Assembly (NCBI GenBank): GCA_964629015.1
Contig: CAZVMN010000002.1
Location: forward strand, 248,001 to 312,000
Source: Oceanococcus sp964629015
Lineage (GTDB): Bacteria > Pseudomonadota > Gammaproteobacteria > Nevskiales > Oceanococcaceae
Length of the DNA stretch: 64,000 nt
Reading direction: 5' to 3'
Shown piece after piece: positions 1 through 8,170 of this stretch (position 1 is its first letter; each line of letters starts with the position of its first letter). The position numbers were made by a program, and so were the translations under genes. Below the pieces are notes generated by a model that was not told the DNA's origin, did not search any database, and saw only the letters and a list, made by a program, of their open reading frames with translations.

Positions 1-1082
1 CCGCGCACCTTGGCGCGAGTCCCAATGCCCTGGCAGCGACACGGCGTACGTTGTTCGCTAAACGTCTGATCAGCGATTCGTCGATGAGCATGCAGGACAT
101 TGCGGTTGCTGCCGGTTTTCGCAGTGTCCGTCGCTTCAATGCCGCCTTTCAGCGCACCTACCGCATGACGCCATCGCAAATTCGGCGCCAGCAGAATGGC
201 GGCACACCGCAAGGTTATAGCCTGAGGCTGACATACCGCGCGCCGCTGGACTGGCCCGCCATGCGCCGTTTTTTCGCAACGCGCGCCATCCATGGCGTTG
301 AGCGCATTGACGACACCAGCTACAGCCGCACCTTTGCCTGGGGTGACCGCGCGGGAGAATTGACGCTACGACACGATCAGGCCGCTCGGTGCTTCGTGTT
401 GACTCTGCATCATCCCAGTGCTGACGCGCTTTATACCGCGGTTCAGAAATCACGCCAGCTACTCGATCTGGACGCAGCGCCCGAGGAAATTTTTGAGCAT
501 CTCAGCCAAGACCCCATGCTCGCCCACGCACTCCGTAAAAACCCCGGCCTGCGCGTCCCGGGAAGCTGGGATCGCTTTGAACTTTGCGTCCGCGCGGTGC
601 TTGGCCAGCAGGTCAGCGTGGCGGCGGCCCGTACCCTGACGCAACGTTTGGTCGAACGTTGCGATCACCGTTTGCCCGATGCGGATGGAAAACCCGTGCT
701 GTTGTTTCCAAATGCCGAGGCCATCGCGTCTTGCTCGCTCGACAAACTCGGCCTGACCGGCCAGCGCATCAACACCCTCAAAGCCTTGTCTGAGGCGGTT
801 GTCAGCGGGGCTGTGAACTTGAATCGTGCGGATACGGAACACACCGACGCAGCGCTTGCGCAGCTGCCTGGCATGGGACCGTGGACGCGCAGCTACATCC
901 AGCTTCGCGGTCTGAAAAACCCGGACGCCTTCCCCGCCGGCGACATCGTCCTGCGCAAAGCACTGTCATCGGATACCAGCCCCCTCAGCACACGCGAGGC
1001 GGAAAACCGCTCGCAAGCGTGGCGTCCGTGGCGCGCCTACGCCGTGATGGCTTTATGGCTGCAGGCGGCCGAGTCCTCTTAA
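1..1082 (+). CDS. alkA: DNA-3-methyladenine glycosylase II with Ada-type AraC HTH (5' end cut by window)
   Basis: Excises alkylated purines in base excision repair. The reading frame is open from base 3, and the residues before the first in-window start codon (LGASPNALAATRR) already match the AraC-type helix-turn-helix of Ada-like proteins, so the true start lies left of the window. In order: HTH (to about base 230), AlkA N-terminal domain, then the HhH-GPD domain with hairpin LPGMGPWT near base 862 and the catalytic Asp of PAGD near base 943. An Ada-type N-terminal methyl-Cys domain is probably present upstream but cannot be seen. ogt follows 12 bases later in the same direction, so the two probably form an adaptive-response unit. 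The family call is secure; only the missing N-terminus is uncertain. Confidence 0.92.
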   Translation, partial: AHLGASPNALAATRRTLFAKRLISDSSMSMQDIAVAAGFRSVRRFNAAFQRTYRMTPSQIRRQQNGGTPQGYSLRLTYRAPLDWPAMRRFFATRAIHGVERIDDTSYSRTFAWGDRAGELTLRHDQAARCFVLTLHHPSADALYTAVQKSRQLLDLDAAPEEIFEHLSQDPMLAHALRKNPGLRVPGSWDRFELCVRAVLGQQVSVAAARTLTQRLVERCDHRLPDADGKPVLLFPNAEAIASCSLDKLGLTGQRINTLKALSEAVVSGAVNLNRADTEHTDAALAQLPGMGPWTRSYIQLRGLKNPDAFPAGDIVLRKALSSDTSPLSTREAENRSQAWRPWRAYAVMALWLQAAESS

Positions 1083-1094
1083 AGTGAGAACCCC

Positions 1095-1565
1095 ATGAAC
1101 TACACCTATCTGGATACCCCCATCGGCCCATTGCTGATCGCTGGCGACTCACACGGCTTGCACCTGATTCATTTTCCGGTGGATGGCCAACCCGCCCCGG
1201 CATCAGACCACTGGACGCGTTCAGATAAGACACTGAGCAATGCGTGTAAACAACTGAGCGAATACTTCAATGGCAAGCGCAAAGTTTTCGAGCTGCCATT
1301 AGCCCCGCAAGCCACACCTTTCCAGTCGCTGGTTCTGAATCAGCTCACCGCGATACCCTTCGGGCAGACACGCAGCTATGGCCAATTGGCCAAAGCATTG
1401 GAGCGGCCCAAAGCCTCACGGGCCGTGGGCACAGCGTGCGCGCGCAACCCGCTACCGATCGTCATCCCCTGCCATCGCGTCGTTGGCCAGAACGGTTCTC
1501 TGACCGGCTTTGCCGGCGGACTAAAGGCCAAACGTTGGCTGTTGCGCCATGAAGCGGACAGCTGA
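1095..1565 (+). CDS. ogt: Methylated-DNA--protein-cysteine S-methyltransferase
   Basis: Suicide repair enzyme that moves the alkyl group from O6-alkylguanine to its own cysteine. At 156 residues it has the usual Ogt length. The active-site motif IPCHRVVG is intact, with Cys at residue 126. The RSYGQLAKAL segment before it is the typical DNA-binding helix region, and the C-terminal GFAGGLKAKRWLL is also family-typical. The ATG follows a GTGAGAA ribosome site and lies 12 bases after the glycosylase stop, so the genes are probably co-transcribed. Confidence 0.95.
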   Translation: MNYTYLDTPIGPLLIAGDSHGLHLIHFPVDGQPAPASDHWTRSDKTLSNACKQLSEYFNGKRKVFELPLAPQATPFQSLVLNQLTAIPFGQTRSYGQLAKALERPKASRAVGTACARNPLPIVIPCHRVVGQNGSLTGFAGGLKAKRWLLRHEADS

Positions 1566-1568
1566 GTC

Positions 1569-2141
1569 TTAAGCGTCCAGTGAGTGCGCTGCGCTCAGCG
1601 GCACCACAATGCTGATTGCCGATGCTGGCCGGGATGACCGATTGAGATAACTGTGAGCACTTTCCCCGGGAAACGCCAGCACATCGCCGGCACAGACCAA
1701 AAACAGTTCCCCGGCAGCAATTACGCTGACCTCACCTTCAAGACCGTGAAGATACTCCCGCGTGCCCGGCAGATGAGGATGGCCTTTGCGTTGTGCGCCC
1801 GCATCGAGCTCCAGACGAATGATTTCCAAGCCGCGCACGCGCTCGGGCAGAAGATCGTGCACACGTATCGCACCGCCGCGCTCCCGATGCAATGGAATGT
1901 CGGCGGCCGCTATCAGGCGTGAGGCCTGTCTTGGCTTGGCCAGCAATTCTTCCAGACTGACATGAAAGGCCCCGGCCACGGCGGCCAGATTGTGCAAGGA
2001 CGGATTGCCAGAACCCGACTCCATCCCGGCCAAAGTGCTGCGCGGTATCTGCGCAAGGTCGGCCAGCCGCTGCTGTGACCAGCCACGCCCGCGGCGTAGC
2101 GCAAGAACGTTTTCGGCCAAGTGGCGAGCTAAATTGTCCAT
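1569..2141 (-). CDS. XRE-family regulator with C-terminal cupin domain
   Basis: DNA-binding regulator of about 190 residues. An N-terminal Cro/C1 HTH (GWSQQRLADLAQIPRSTLAGMESG, given here in part as WSQQRLADLA and RSTLAGMESG) is followed from about residue 90 by a cupin barrel that includes GHPHLPGTREYLHGLEG-like metal/ligand-site residues (HPHLPGTREYLH). HTH-cupin proteins commonly sense small metabolites. I chose ATG 2141 over ATG 2186 because the longer form would place the inverted repeat at 2158-2177 inside the gene; a GGTGG-like ribosome site precedes 2141. The gene is divergent from the VOC gene and probably controls it and itself. Confidence 0.82.
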   Translation of the reverse strand: MDNLARHLAENVLALRRGRGWSQQRLADLAQIPRSTLAGMESGSGNPSLHNLAAVAGAFHVSLEELLAKPRQASRLIAAADIPLHRERGGAIRVHDLLPERVRGLEIIRLELDAGAQRKGHPHLPGTREYLHGLEGEVSVIAAGELFLVCAGDVLAFPGESAHSYLNRSSRPASAISIVVPLSAAHSLDA

Positions 2142-2157
2142 GACGTCGCACCACCCA

Positions 2158-2177
2158 ATTGTTGGTTTATCGACAAT
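2158..2177. promoter_or_regulatory. Inverted repeat between divergent XRE-cupin and VOC genes, candidate operator
   Basis: ATTGTTG and CGACAAT flank a 6-base spacer, 6 of 7 positions symmetric. It sits in the 95-base gap between the XRE-cupin gene and the VOC gene, where an autoregulator would bind. Assignment to this regulator is inference. Confidence 0.45.
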
Positions 2178-2236
2178 ATAGACCATTTATAAACCGCCTT
2201 AAGGACACTGAACACTCATTTCCACGGACAACCCAA

Positions 2237-2653
2237 ATGACCTCAGCACCCCCCATCCAAGTTCAAGGCATCGATCACATCAACATGGCGGTTCGCGATC
2301 TCGACCGCTCTATCGACTTCTACCGCGACACATTCGGATTCGATATCCGCGAAGATGGACGAGGTCGCACGCAAGCCCCGTTCGTCATCCTGGGGTTAGG
2401 TCAGCGCGTTTTTCTGGCCCTGCATCTGGAAGCCAGGACCGCACTCCCTGATCAGCCTTTCATTGGCCACTGGGGTTTTGTAGTCGGTGATATCGACGCA
2501 GTTCGCCAGCGACTGCAGGAACTCAATGTGGCCTGGCTCTACCCCGAGCGAAATGACGGCCTGATCGTTTACCCCCAATCCCGCTCGACCTATATCTGTG
2601 ATCCGGACGGTCATGAGATCGAGCTGACGGAAAAGTTTGGCGGCGGCCTTTAA
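2237..2653 (+). CDS. VOC superfamily protein (glyoxalase/bleomycin-resistance fold)
   Basis: Single-domain vicinal-oxygen-chelate protein of 138 residues. The first beta-alpha-beta unit is IDHINMAVRDLDRSIDFY, written here in part as IDHINMAVRDLDRS; the C-terminal YICDPDGHEIELTEK is the usual second-half metal-ligand region. Candidate metal ligands are the His of IDHIN and the Glu of EIELTE. Family members include glyoxalase I, extradiol dioxygenases and thiol transferases; the substrate cannot be read from the sequence. ATG 2237 was chosen because the VOC core begins soon after it. Divergent from the XRE-cupin regulator and ending 6 bases before the convergent MATE gene. Confidence 0.8.
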   Translation: MTSAPPIQVQGIDHINMAVRDLDRSIDFYRDTFGFDIREDGRGRTQAPFVILGLGQRVFLALHLEARTALPDQPFIGHWGFVVGDIDAVRQRLQELNVAWLYPERNDGLIVYPQSRSTYICDPDGHEIELTEKFGGGL

Positions 2654-2659
2654 GCCGAT

Positions 2660-4018
2660 TCAACCCGGGCCTGCGAACGCATCACGTTGCAGGCCCGGAT
2701 ATGCCATCAAAAGCGTCAACGCGCGCAACACCACATAGCCGACAAACGCCATCCACAACGCTTGCGGCGACTGATCCGCGCCGAAAACGATATAGCAAAC
2801 ACCAAAACCCGCGACGGCCAACAAAGAGGCATCGCGCATCGCCGCGGTGCGTGATGCGCCGATGAAGATACCGTCAAGCTGGAACGCGGCAAACGACAAA
2901 GCCACATAGGCGGCAGCCCAAGGCAAAGCCTGAGCCGCTTGATCACGCACTTCAGGCAAGCTGGTCAGCAAACCGATCAGCGCATCGCCACCCAACCACA
3001 AACCACCTGCGATGAGGCACGCGGTGACAGCGGACAAACGTGATGCTTGGAAGACCGTGGCCCGAAAAACGTCTTCGCGCCGCGCTCCGATGGCTTGTCC
3101 GATCAGACCTTCTGCGGCAAAGGCGAAACCGTCGAGGAAAAATGCGCTGAAGCTGATGAATTGCAGGAGCACATGATTCGCCGCCAGCACCCTATCTCCG
3201 AAACGGGCGCCAGCATTGGTAAACCAGGCGAAGGCGCCCAGCATCAGGACCGTGCGGATCATCAGGTCGCGGTTGGCGCTGAACAACGGCAATAGTTTGC
3301 TGCGATCCCGAATACGCGGCCAGGAGACGAACGCTTCATCGTCAGAGCGGCGTGTCTTGAGACACAAGTACAGCAGGCGCAAAGCAAATGCCACAGCCAG
3401 CCATTCGGCCACCACGGTTCCCAAGGCGATCCCCTGTACACCCCAGCCCAGCCCCGCGGCGAAGAACACATCCAATGCGATGTTCAGGGCATTGAGCAGC
3501 AACTGGATACGCAACACATCGGCGGTGCGACCAACACCGATCAACCAACCGCTGATGACATAGGACGCGAGCGCGGCCGGGGCGCTCCAGATGCGTATCA
3601 CCAAGTAACGGCTTGCTGCGGATTCCACCGCCTGCGAGGCCTCAAACACGCTCAGCGCGAGCCCCGTCAGAGGCCATTGCAAAAGCAACAGACCAAGCCC
3701 AATGACCACTGCCAGGATCAGACCCCGGGTCGCCACCGCGCGCTCCTCAGCACTGTCCTTGGCACCCGCCGCGCGCGCCGCAAAGCCGGTCGTGCCCATG
3801 CGCAGAAACCCAAATCCCCAGAACAAAAAGCTAAAGATCAGCGCCCCCAGAGCAATCGCGCCCAACTCATGGGTTTCTCCTGCATGGCCGATGACCGCCG
3901 TATCCACCAAGCCCAGCAGCGGCGCCGCACAATTGGCGATCACAATCGGCCAAGCCAACAACAGGATCTGTCGACTGTTTGGGGGCGTAAGCGAAGTGCG
4001 GGTGGATGAAAGAGTCAC
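2660..4018 (-). CDS. MATE-family efflux transporter (DinF-like)
   Basis: Inner-membrane antiporter of 452 residues, the usual MATE length, with about twelve hydrophobic segments in two halves. The N-terminal half carries LLLAWPIVIANCAAPLLGLVDTAVIGH-type sequence (LAWPIVIANCAAPLLGL), and GMGTTGFAARAAGA-like residues (MGTTGFAARAAGA) follow the second helix as in DinF proteins. DinF relatives expel cationic or oxidised compounds using H+ or Na+; the substrate is unknown here. It stands alone, convergent with the VOC gene, and is divergent from the desaturase with a gap of about 120 bases. Confidence 0.88.
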   Translation of the reverse strand: MTLSSTRTSLTPPNSRQILLLAWPIVIANCAAPLLGLVDTAVIGHAGETHELGAIALGALIFSFLFWGFGFLRMGTTGFAARAAGAKDSAEERAVATRGLILAVVIGLGLLLLQWPLTGLALSVFEASQAVESAASRYLVIRIWSAPAALASYVISGWLIGVGRTADVLRIQLLLNALNIALDVFFAAGLGWGVQGIALGTVVAEWLAVAFALRLLYLCLKTRRSDDEAFVSWPRIRDRSKLLPLFSANRDLMIRTVLMLGAFAWFTNAGARFGDRVLAANHVLLQFISFSAFFLDGFAFAAEGLIGQAIGARREDVFRATVFQASRLSAVTACLIAGGLWLGGDALIGLLTSLPEVRDQAAQALPWAAAYVALSFAAFQLDGIFIGASRTAAMRDASLLAVAGFGVCYIVFGADQSPQALWMAFVGYVVLRALTLLMAYPGLQRDAFAGPG

Positions 4019-4138
4019 TGTGCGAGAATACCCGGATCAATCCTTATGCCGTGCATTGTCATCGTCACGCCATGAACTGGCGCGACACGTGCTACTCTTT
4101 AGAGCCGATTGAACAGTTGGCCACCCTCAGCGGAGACC

Positions 4139-5089
4139 ATGATGCAGCACACTCAAAGCCCCGAATTGCGTCAACAGCTTGGGCTACTGAACGAACTCAG
4201 CCCACAGATCGAAAAGCTGATTGCGCGTCATATTGAAGACCGCAATCTGTGGTTTCCAGCCGAACTGCTCGATCCTGAAGAACGCGATGAGCTGGCCCAG
4301 CGCGCACGCCACTTGCCGGAGTCCGTTCGCGCAGGTCTGGCTTTAAACCTTCTCACCGAAGAGGGACTGCCCCATTTCCATCGTCTGATCGCGCAGTACA
4401 CCGGCGAAGACAGCGCCTGGGGCTATTGGAACAACGTGTGGACGGCGGAAGAAGATCGCCACGGCTGCATCCTTCGCGACTACGCCCGCGATGCCAAGGT
4501 GTTCGACATGCTTGGCCTCGAGAAGCTGCAGTATCAGTACCTTGAAGCCGGCTTCAACCCCGACTGGCACTCCGATCCGTATCGCCTGGTCGCGTACACC
4601 AGCCTGCAAGAGAAGGCCACGCAGCTTTCACACGCCAACTTGGCACGACTTGCCGCGCCGCATGAGCCCAAGTTGCAGCATATCCTGTCGCGCGTGGCGG
4701 CCGATGAATCGCGCCATCACAAGTTCTACCGCGACGCCTTCGCCCTGTTGCTGGAAGCCGACCCCGACCGTGCACTGCGTGCCGCCTGGGCGGTGATGCC
4801 CAAAATGATCATGCCGGGCCACACCATTCCGGGGTATCGACAGCTTTCCGACATTGCCCATCGCGCCGGCATCTACGGTCCACGCGATTACGCGGTCATC
4901 GTCAGTCAGTTGCTCGACACCTGGCGTATCGCGGCCGCACACGGTTTGTCACACAGCAGCGAACGCCTGCGCGAAAAACTGCTCGGGCTGCCCGAGCGCA
5001 TTCACAAATTGGCCGAGTTGGTCACCGCGCGACGTGGCGCTGGCGACGCAGAATCGCCGCGTTTTGAGTTTTTGCCCAGTCAGGCCTGA
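4139..5089 (+). CDS. Acyl-ACP desaturase-like diiron protein (plant stearoyl-ACP desaturase type)
   Basis: Soluble diiron desaturase of 316 residues that would introduce a cis double bond into an acyl-ACP. The two carboxylate-His motifs are EEDRH (residues 104-108) and DESRHH (189-194), close to EENRH and DEKRHE of the plant enzymes; the Glu of LQEKATQLSH between them fits the third ligand position. This family is best known in plants and actinobacteria and occurs patchily in gammaproteobacteria. ATG 4139 has a GGAG ribosome site; ATG 4142 is an alternative. The electron donor is not adjacent; the Fpr-type reductase at 38973 supplies ferredoxin chemistry elsewhere in the window. Confidence 0.88.
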   Translation: MMQHTQSPELRQQLGLLNELSPQIEKLIARHIEDRNLWFPAELLDPEERDELAQRARHLPESVRAGLALNLLTEEGLPHFHRLIAQYTGEDSAWGYWNNVWTAEEDRHGCILRDYARDAKVFDMLGLEKLQYQYLEAGFNPDWHSDPYRLVAYTSLQEKATQLSHANLARLAAPHEPKLQHILSRVAADESRHHKFYRDAFALLLEADPDRALRAAWAVMPKMIMPGHTIPGYRQLSDIAHRAGIYGPRDYAVIVSQLLDTWRIAAAHGLSHSSERLREKLLGLPERIHKLAELVTARRGAGDAESPRFEFLPSQA

Positions 5090-5146
5090 ACTCAACCGAG
5101 GATCGTCACACCGCAGCAATAAAACGGTCACAACCAGCCTCTAGCC

Positions 5147-5171
5147 TTGTGCGGATTGATAACCCGCACAA
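5147..5171. promoter_or_regulatory. 8-bp perfect hairpin upstream of the PhoX-like gene
   Basis: TTGTGCGG and CCGCACAA flank a 9-base loop. The hairpin ends 19 bases before the GTG start at 5190 and 58 bases after the desaturase stop. No T-run follows, so it may be a leader hairpin or an operator rather than a terminator. Confidence 0.4.
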
Positions 5172-5189
5172 TCGATGAGGAGTTGTACC

Positions 5190-7157
5190 GTGACTCGCAG
5201 ACAGGACCTAAAACAAGGCCAGCCTCGCCTTTCGAATAATAATGACGCGCTGAGCATGAACGAGATTCTGCACGCGCGCGTTTCCCGCCGGGACACCCTG
5301 CGCGGTGGACTCGGTCTGGCTGCTGGCACCATCTTCGCCGGCGCTGGCATCAGCGGCTGCAACAGCGATGGTGGCAAATCGTCGGCCAAACTCAGCTTCA
5401 GTTCGGTACCCGGCTCCACCGAGGCCGACATGGTCATCGTGCCGCCCGGTTTTACCGCCGACATCCTGGCCCCCTGGGGCACGCCGATCACGGGCAGCTT
5501 CCCTGCGTTCAAGCCGGACGGCACCAACACCGCCGCAGAGCAGGCTCAACAGATGGGCCAAAACCATGACGGCATGGAGTTCTACCCGCTGGACGACAAT
5601 GGCAATAGTGGTCTGCTGGTGATCAACCACGAGTACAGCAACTCCACACTGTTCCCGGGTGACGGTCGTAGCGAAGATGCCAATGGTGCGCCAACCGATC
5701 CGGATCAGGTGCGCAAAGACATCAACGCGCACGGTGTCGCAATCATCGAAGTGGAGCGCGACAGCGCTGGCAAAGTCAGCGTGGTTCAGGGCAGCTCCTA
5801 CAACCGTCGCATTACCGCCGCGACGCCGATGCAGATGTCCGGCCCGGCGGCGGGTGATGCGCTGTTGCGCACGGTCTACGACCCCAGCGGCATGACCACA
5901 CGCGGCACCGTCAACAATTGCGCCCGCGGCCACACGCCATGGGGCACCTACCTGGCCTGCGAGGAAAACATCCAGGGTTACTTCATCAACACCCTGGACA
6001 ATCCCCCGCGCGAAACCGCCCGCATGGGCATTAACGCGGAAGGGTTCGGCTATTTGTGGTCCAACGTGGCGGGCGACGCCAGCGAAGTGGACGGCGAGTT
6101 CGCCCGTTTCGACACCACCCCCAGCGCTGACAGCGCGACCGGCGACTACCGCAACGAAGCCAACAACTTCGGTTGGATTGTCGAGATTGATCCCAAAAAC
6201 CCGTCGTCAACGCCGATCAAACGCACCGCGCTCGGCCGTATGCGCCACGAGGGCTGCGAACCCGGCCTGATCCGCGCTGGCGAACCGATCGCGTTCTACA
6301 TGGGTGACGACGATCGTTTTGAATATTTTTACAAGTTCGTCACCGCTGAGAACTACACACCGGGTTCAACCCCGAGTGACATGCTCGACAACGGGACTTT
6401 GTACGTGGCCCGTTTCGATGCGGATGGTTCGGGCGAATGGCTGAAGTTGGACTACGCCAGCAATCCGGCACTGCAGAATGATTTCGTCAGCCAAGCCGAT
6501 GTGCTGGTCAACACCCGCACGGCGGCCGACATTCTCGGCGCCACGCCAATGGATCGTCCGGAGTGGTCCACAACCGATCCGAACAGCGGCGAAATCTATC
6601 TAACCCTGACCAACAATACACGTCGCGAGGAAGGCGATGAGAACGCCGCCAACCCGCGCGCACCCAACACCCATGGGCATGTGATCCGTCTGGCGGAAAG
6701 CAGCAATCGCGCAGACGCCACCAGTTTTACCTGGGACATTTTCCTGTTCGCCTCAAACGCCAACGCGGATGCTGACTTCAACAAGTCGGGTTTGACCCAG
6801 GACAACGAGCTGGGCAGCCCAGACGGTATCTGGTTCGACAAGCGTGGTGTGTTGTGGATTCAGACCGACAACGGCGCGCCGCTGGACTTCGGCGGAAACG
6901 ATCAGATGCTGGCGGTGGTACCGGCCAGCTTGAGCGGCGACCGCACGATCAATCCGCAAACCCAGGCTGAATTGAAACGCTTCTTTGTCGGCCCGGCCGG
7001 CTGCGAAGTGACCGGTGTGACCATGACGCCGGATTACCGCACCATGTTCGTCAACATTCAGCATCCGGGCGGCAGCTTCCCAGCCAACGATGGCACCTCA
7101 CGCCCGCGCTCGACAACGCTCGTCATCCGTCGCGAAGATGGGGCTGAGGTCATCTGA
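5190..7157 (+). CDS. PhoX/DUF839-family protein, Tat-exported lipoprotein
   Basis: Exported beta-propeller protein of about 655 residues. The N-terminal region has a twin-arginine signal (SRRDTL) followed by a hydrophobic stretch ending in GISGC, so Tat export and lipidation are likely. The mature part has the DUF839 pattern: GLLVINHEYSN, NCARGHTPWGTYLACEEN and GRMRHEGCEPGLI, each a hallmark segment of PhoX-type phosphatases. Characterised PhoX proteins are Ca/Fe alkaline phosphatases, but many DUF839 proteins are untested. GTG 5190 was chosen because AGGAG lies 8 bases upstream; an in-frame ATG at 5175 overlaps that site. A strong terminator follows directly. I did not see a Pho box. Confidence 0.8.
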   Translation: MTRRQDLKQGQPRLSNNNDALSMNEILHARVSRRDTLRGGLGLAAGTIFAGAGISGCNSDGGKSSAKLSFSSVPGSTEADMVIVPPGFTADILAPWGTPITGSFPAFKPDGTNTAAEQAQQMGQNHDGMEFYPLDDNGNSGLLVINHEYSNSTLFPGDGRSEDANGAPTDPDQVRKDINAHGVAIIEVERDSAGKVSVVQGSSYNRRITAATPMQMSGPAAGDALLRTVYDPSGMTTRGTVNNCARGHTPWGTYLACEENIQGYFINTLDNPPRETARMGINAEGFGYLWSNVAGDASEVDGEFARFDTTPSADSATGDYRNEANNFGWIVEIDPKNPSSTPIKRTALGRMRHEGCEPGLIRAGEPIAFYMGDDDRFEYFYKFVTAENYTPGSTPSDMLDNGTLYVARFDADGSGEWLKLDYASNPALQNDFVSQADVLVNTRTAADILGATPMDRPEWSTTDPNSGEIYLTLTNNTRREEGDENAANPRAPNTHGHVIRLAESSNRADATSFTWDIFLFASNANADADFNKSGLTQDNELGSPDGIWFDKRGVLWIQTDNGAPLDFGGNDQMLAVVPASLSGDRTINPQTQAELKRFFVGPAGCEVTGVTMTPDYRTMFVNIQHPGGSFPANDGTSRPRSTTLVIRREDGAEVI

Positions 7158-7186
7158 CCAACCTCCTCTCCTGTAGAAGGCATGCG

Positions 7187-7221
7187 AAGCCCCGCTGAAG
7201 ACGTTCAGCGGGGCTTTTTTT
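7187..7221 (+). terminator. Rho-independent terminator after the PhoX-like gene
   Basis: A 13-bp perfect stem (AAGCCCCGCTGAA / TTCAGCGGGGCTT) with a GACG loop runs into a T-run. It lies 30 bases after the PhoX-like stop and overlaps the end of the convergent lipid-kinase gene, so it could serve both strands. Confidence 0.92.
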
Positions 7222-8170
7222 ATCCTTGTTTCGGGACTGCGAAATGCACTTCCGGTCCGAGTTCAAGACACAGGTGTTTGCATGGCACATGAAGCTCCCC
7301 ATCCATCATCCACGCCGTCGGTTGAGCAAAGGTGAAATCCAGCGATGTTTCTCGTGTGCGATGCAAATCGGGCCCGGTCACCGTTTGGCCCGCATGAAAC
7401 CGATGCAAATGGCGCACGATGAACGCGGGCGATGCATTGCCATGGATCAAATGCATCGCTTGACCGTCGTCCCCAGCACCGGGTGCGACCCGAAAACCCA
7501 ACGGCAGATGATCAATGGTCATCGCCAGAAAGACGCGCAAACGGTCCTGCCGGATGGGCCCTTCCGCGCCTGTCCAGGTGACCTCCAGCGGCTCAAACAT
7601 CCTTGCCGCCACACCATCATAGGGCCTGCGCAAACTGAGCGCGGCTCTGGCAATCAAGCTCACCGCGGCGGTGGTCCCACCGGCATCGTAGTGCTCCAAA
7701 AAGCGCACGGGCGCACCGAAGCCAAAGGTGAACCCGGCGTCACCTTGATCGCTCAGCATGGCGCGACGTTGGCATATCTGCAGACGCTGAGGATGCCGCA
7801 ACATCCATTGCAGCTGACGACCCGGCTCCTCTCGCGGCATACCAAGATGGGCGGCAACCATGTTCATGGTGCCCGCACGCAAGGCAACAAGCTGCGGCAA
7901 TTCACCGCCCCAAACCTGAACGGCCGCCGACAACACCCGTGACAAGGTACCGTCACCACCAAAGGGAACCAATGAACTCACACTGGCCTGTCGCAGTTCC
8001 TCAAGTGCCTGTGGGAGTTCCGCAAGGCTGGCAGTTTCGACAACATGAACGCGACTGCCGAATCGGCGACGCAATCTTTTCGCCGTCCATCGCCGCAAAC
8101 GTTTCGAACCCGCATGCGGATTCAACACAATCCCGGCTAAGCTAGCGTCATGATTCCGTATATTGAACAT
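7220..8170 (-). CDS. Diacylglycerol/lipid kinase-family protein (DAGK catalytic domain)
   Basis: Probable lipid kinase of about 316 residues, related to YegS/DgkB. The N-terminal DAGK domain has AGIVLNPHAGSK, the phosphate-binding FGGDGTLSRVL near residue 70, and a downstream beta-rich domain, as in the family. The likely reaction is ATP-dependent phosphorylation of a lipid hydroxyl; the lipid is unknown. The longest form overlaps the start of the divergent Lgt-like gene by 21 bases. An internal GTG (the Val of AGIVLNP) could be the real start, which would remove the overlap but trim the first strand, so I keep the long form with caution. Confidence 0.8.
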   Translation of the reverse strand: MFNIRNHDASLAGIVLNPHAGSKRLRRWTAKRLRRRFGSRVHVVETASLAELPQALEELRQASVSSLVPFGGDGTLSRVLSAAVQVWGGELPQLVALRAGTMNMVAAHLGMPREEPGRQLQWMLRHPQRLQICQRRAMLSDQGDAGFTFGFGAPVRFLEHYDAGGTTAAVSLIARAALSLRRPYDGVAARMFEPLEVTWTGAEGPIRQDRLRVFLAMTIDHLPLGFRVAPGAGDDGQAMHLIHGNASPAFIVRHLHRFHAGQTVTGPDLHRTRETSLDFTFAQPTAWMMDGELHVPCKHLCLELGPEVHFAVPKQG

